Assembly: GCF_900143075.1 (NCBI RefSeq) | Contig: NZ_FRCY01000003.1 | Coordinates: 248,001-312,000 of the forward strand | DNA: 64,000 bases | Origin: Cyclobacterium lianum | Lineage (GTDB): Bacteria; Bacteroidota; Bacteroidia; Cytophagales; Cyclobacteriaceae | Direction of reading: 5' to 3' | Shown: piece after piece, positions 63,627 to 64,000 of the stretch | Position numbering within the stretch: position 1 is the stretch's first letter | Layout of the letters: every line of letters starts with the position of its first letter | The notes under the pieces: model-generated | Seen by the model: only the letters and a program-made list of their open reading frames with translations | What the model was told of the DNA's origin: nothing | The model's database searches: none | Made by a program: the position numbers and the translations under genes

Positions 63627-64000
63627 TTACTTGTAATCTGCTCCCGTAAGGCTTTCCAATACGGACTGTTGCCAGGCCCTGAGTTGTTCTTCCATCTTGC
63701 CGGCAATCTCCGGATGGTGGTCCATCAAATTGTTTTCCTCGGCAGGGTCGGCATGAATGTCAAACAATTCTCTTCGGGCATCCTCACCCGTGTCACCATG
63801 AATTACCAGTTTGTATTGGTTGTCGAGCAAAGCTCTCGGGCCTGAGAAATCTTCCTCCCGAATATCTGGATACTGGTAATTTCTGAAATTTCTGGTAGCT
63901 ATCCCATTCATTAGTTTGACCAGGGGGGTAGTGCCTTTCTGAAGCTCCGGATCGATGTAATCTTCCAATCCCTCCCCACCATTTCTTGGCCGGCCGTTCC
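63627..64000 (-). CDS. Sulfatase, C-terminal part (N-terminus beyond the window)
   Basis: At least 124 residues are visible; the frame stays open to the window edge, so the start and the CxPxR active site lie beyond 64000. The visible part carries a typical sulfatase C-terminus: a TTPLVKLMNGIATRNFRNYQYPDI segment (given in part), ALLDNQYKLVIHGDTGEDARRELFDIHADPAEENNL, and PEIAGKMEEQLRAW, the ELFDI-xxDPxExxNL block common to S1 sulfatases. It converges on the GH10 gene with two bases between stops, and would be the fourth sulfatase of the cluster. Confidence 0.88.
   Translation of the reverse strand, partial: NGRPRNGGEGLEDYIDPELQKGTTPLVKLMNGIATRNFRNYQYPDIREEDFSGPRALLDNQYKLVIHGDTGEDARRELFDIHADPAEENNLMDHHPEIAGKMEEQLRAWQQSVLESLTGADYK

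Overview
The window comes from a member of the Bacteroidota, most likely an aerobic, polysaccharide-degrading Cytophagales-type bacterium (the order is inferred, the phylum is well supported). Phylum-level evidence is a SprB-repeat giant protein with a type IX secretion (T9SS) C-terminal domain followed by a PorP/SprF gene, a SusC/SusD pair, a 7TM-DISM receptor, TAnnTTTG-type -7 promoter boxes, and many exported enzymes with RR-type or lipoprotein signals. I see no complete insertion sequence, prophage or CRISPR array.

Layout. 1-6.5 kb: 3' part of a T9SS-exported repeat protein plus its PorP/SprF partner. 6.6-15.8 kb: housekeeping block (tyrS, TetR regulator, SDR, YihY/BrkB membrane protein, PlsC-like acyltransferase, patatin, accA, LolD-like ABC ATPase, sucC, tRNA-Arg(UCG)). 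15.8-17 kb: AT-rich stretch with one orphan HTH gene. 17-23.2 kb: a composite BlaR1/TonB/ExbD-like protein, then a glucuronoyl-esterase-like CE15 gene overlapping an apparently exported mannonate dehydratase homologue, and a convergent beta-propeller-like protein. 23.4-33.1 kb: DUF1801, gapA, a four-gene minus-strand set (S-component-like membrane protein, phosphoribosyltransferase, TonB receptor, exported aldo/keto reductase), a GH3-family acyl-adenylating enzyme, an MFS transporter and a TspO-like protein, with a strong RNA hairpin or pseudoknot candidate between the GH3 and MFS genes.

33.1-49.1 kb (minus strand) is a polysaccharide utilisation locus. Read in transcription order it has a BNR-repeat protein, a 7TM-DISM receptor fused to an IS1595-type transposase zinc ribbon and HTH, SusC, SusD, a LamG lipoprotein, two GH144-type glucanases (one with Ig-like modules, one with an FnIII-like module), a BCCT transporter and a GH113-like hydrolase. 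The GH144 pair suggests a beta-1,2-glucan-like substrate. The receptor-transposase-domain fusion is the most unusual gene here: it looks like a one-protein membrane sensor and DNA-binding regulator in the position where PULs normally carry HTCS, SusR or ECF-sigma systems.

49.2-64 kb (mostly minus strand) is a sulfated-glycan cluster. It holds an orphan response regulator, an exported enolase-superfamily enzyme, a lipoprotein joining a cytochrome c to a sugar-dehydrogenase-like propeller, three complete sulfatases, an exported formylglycine-generating enzyme with both catalytic cysteines, a secreted toroid-type protein that may be a polysaccharide lyase, a plus-strand GH10 xylanase, and the C-terminal end of a fourth sulfatase at the window edge. 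The genes fit extracellular or periplasmic desulfation, backbone cleavage and sugar-acid processing of a sulfated, possibly uronic-acid-bearing polysaccharide. The exact substrate cannot be read from sequence alone.
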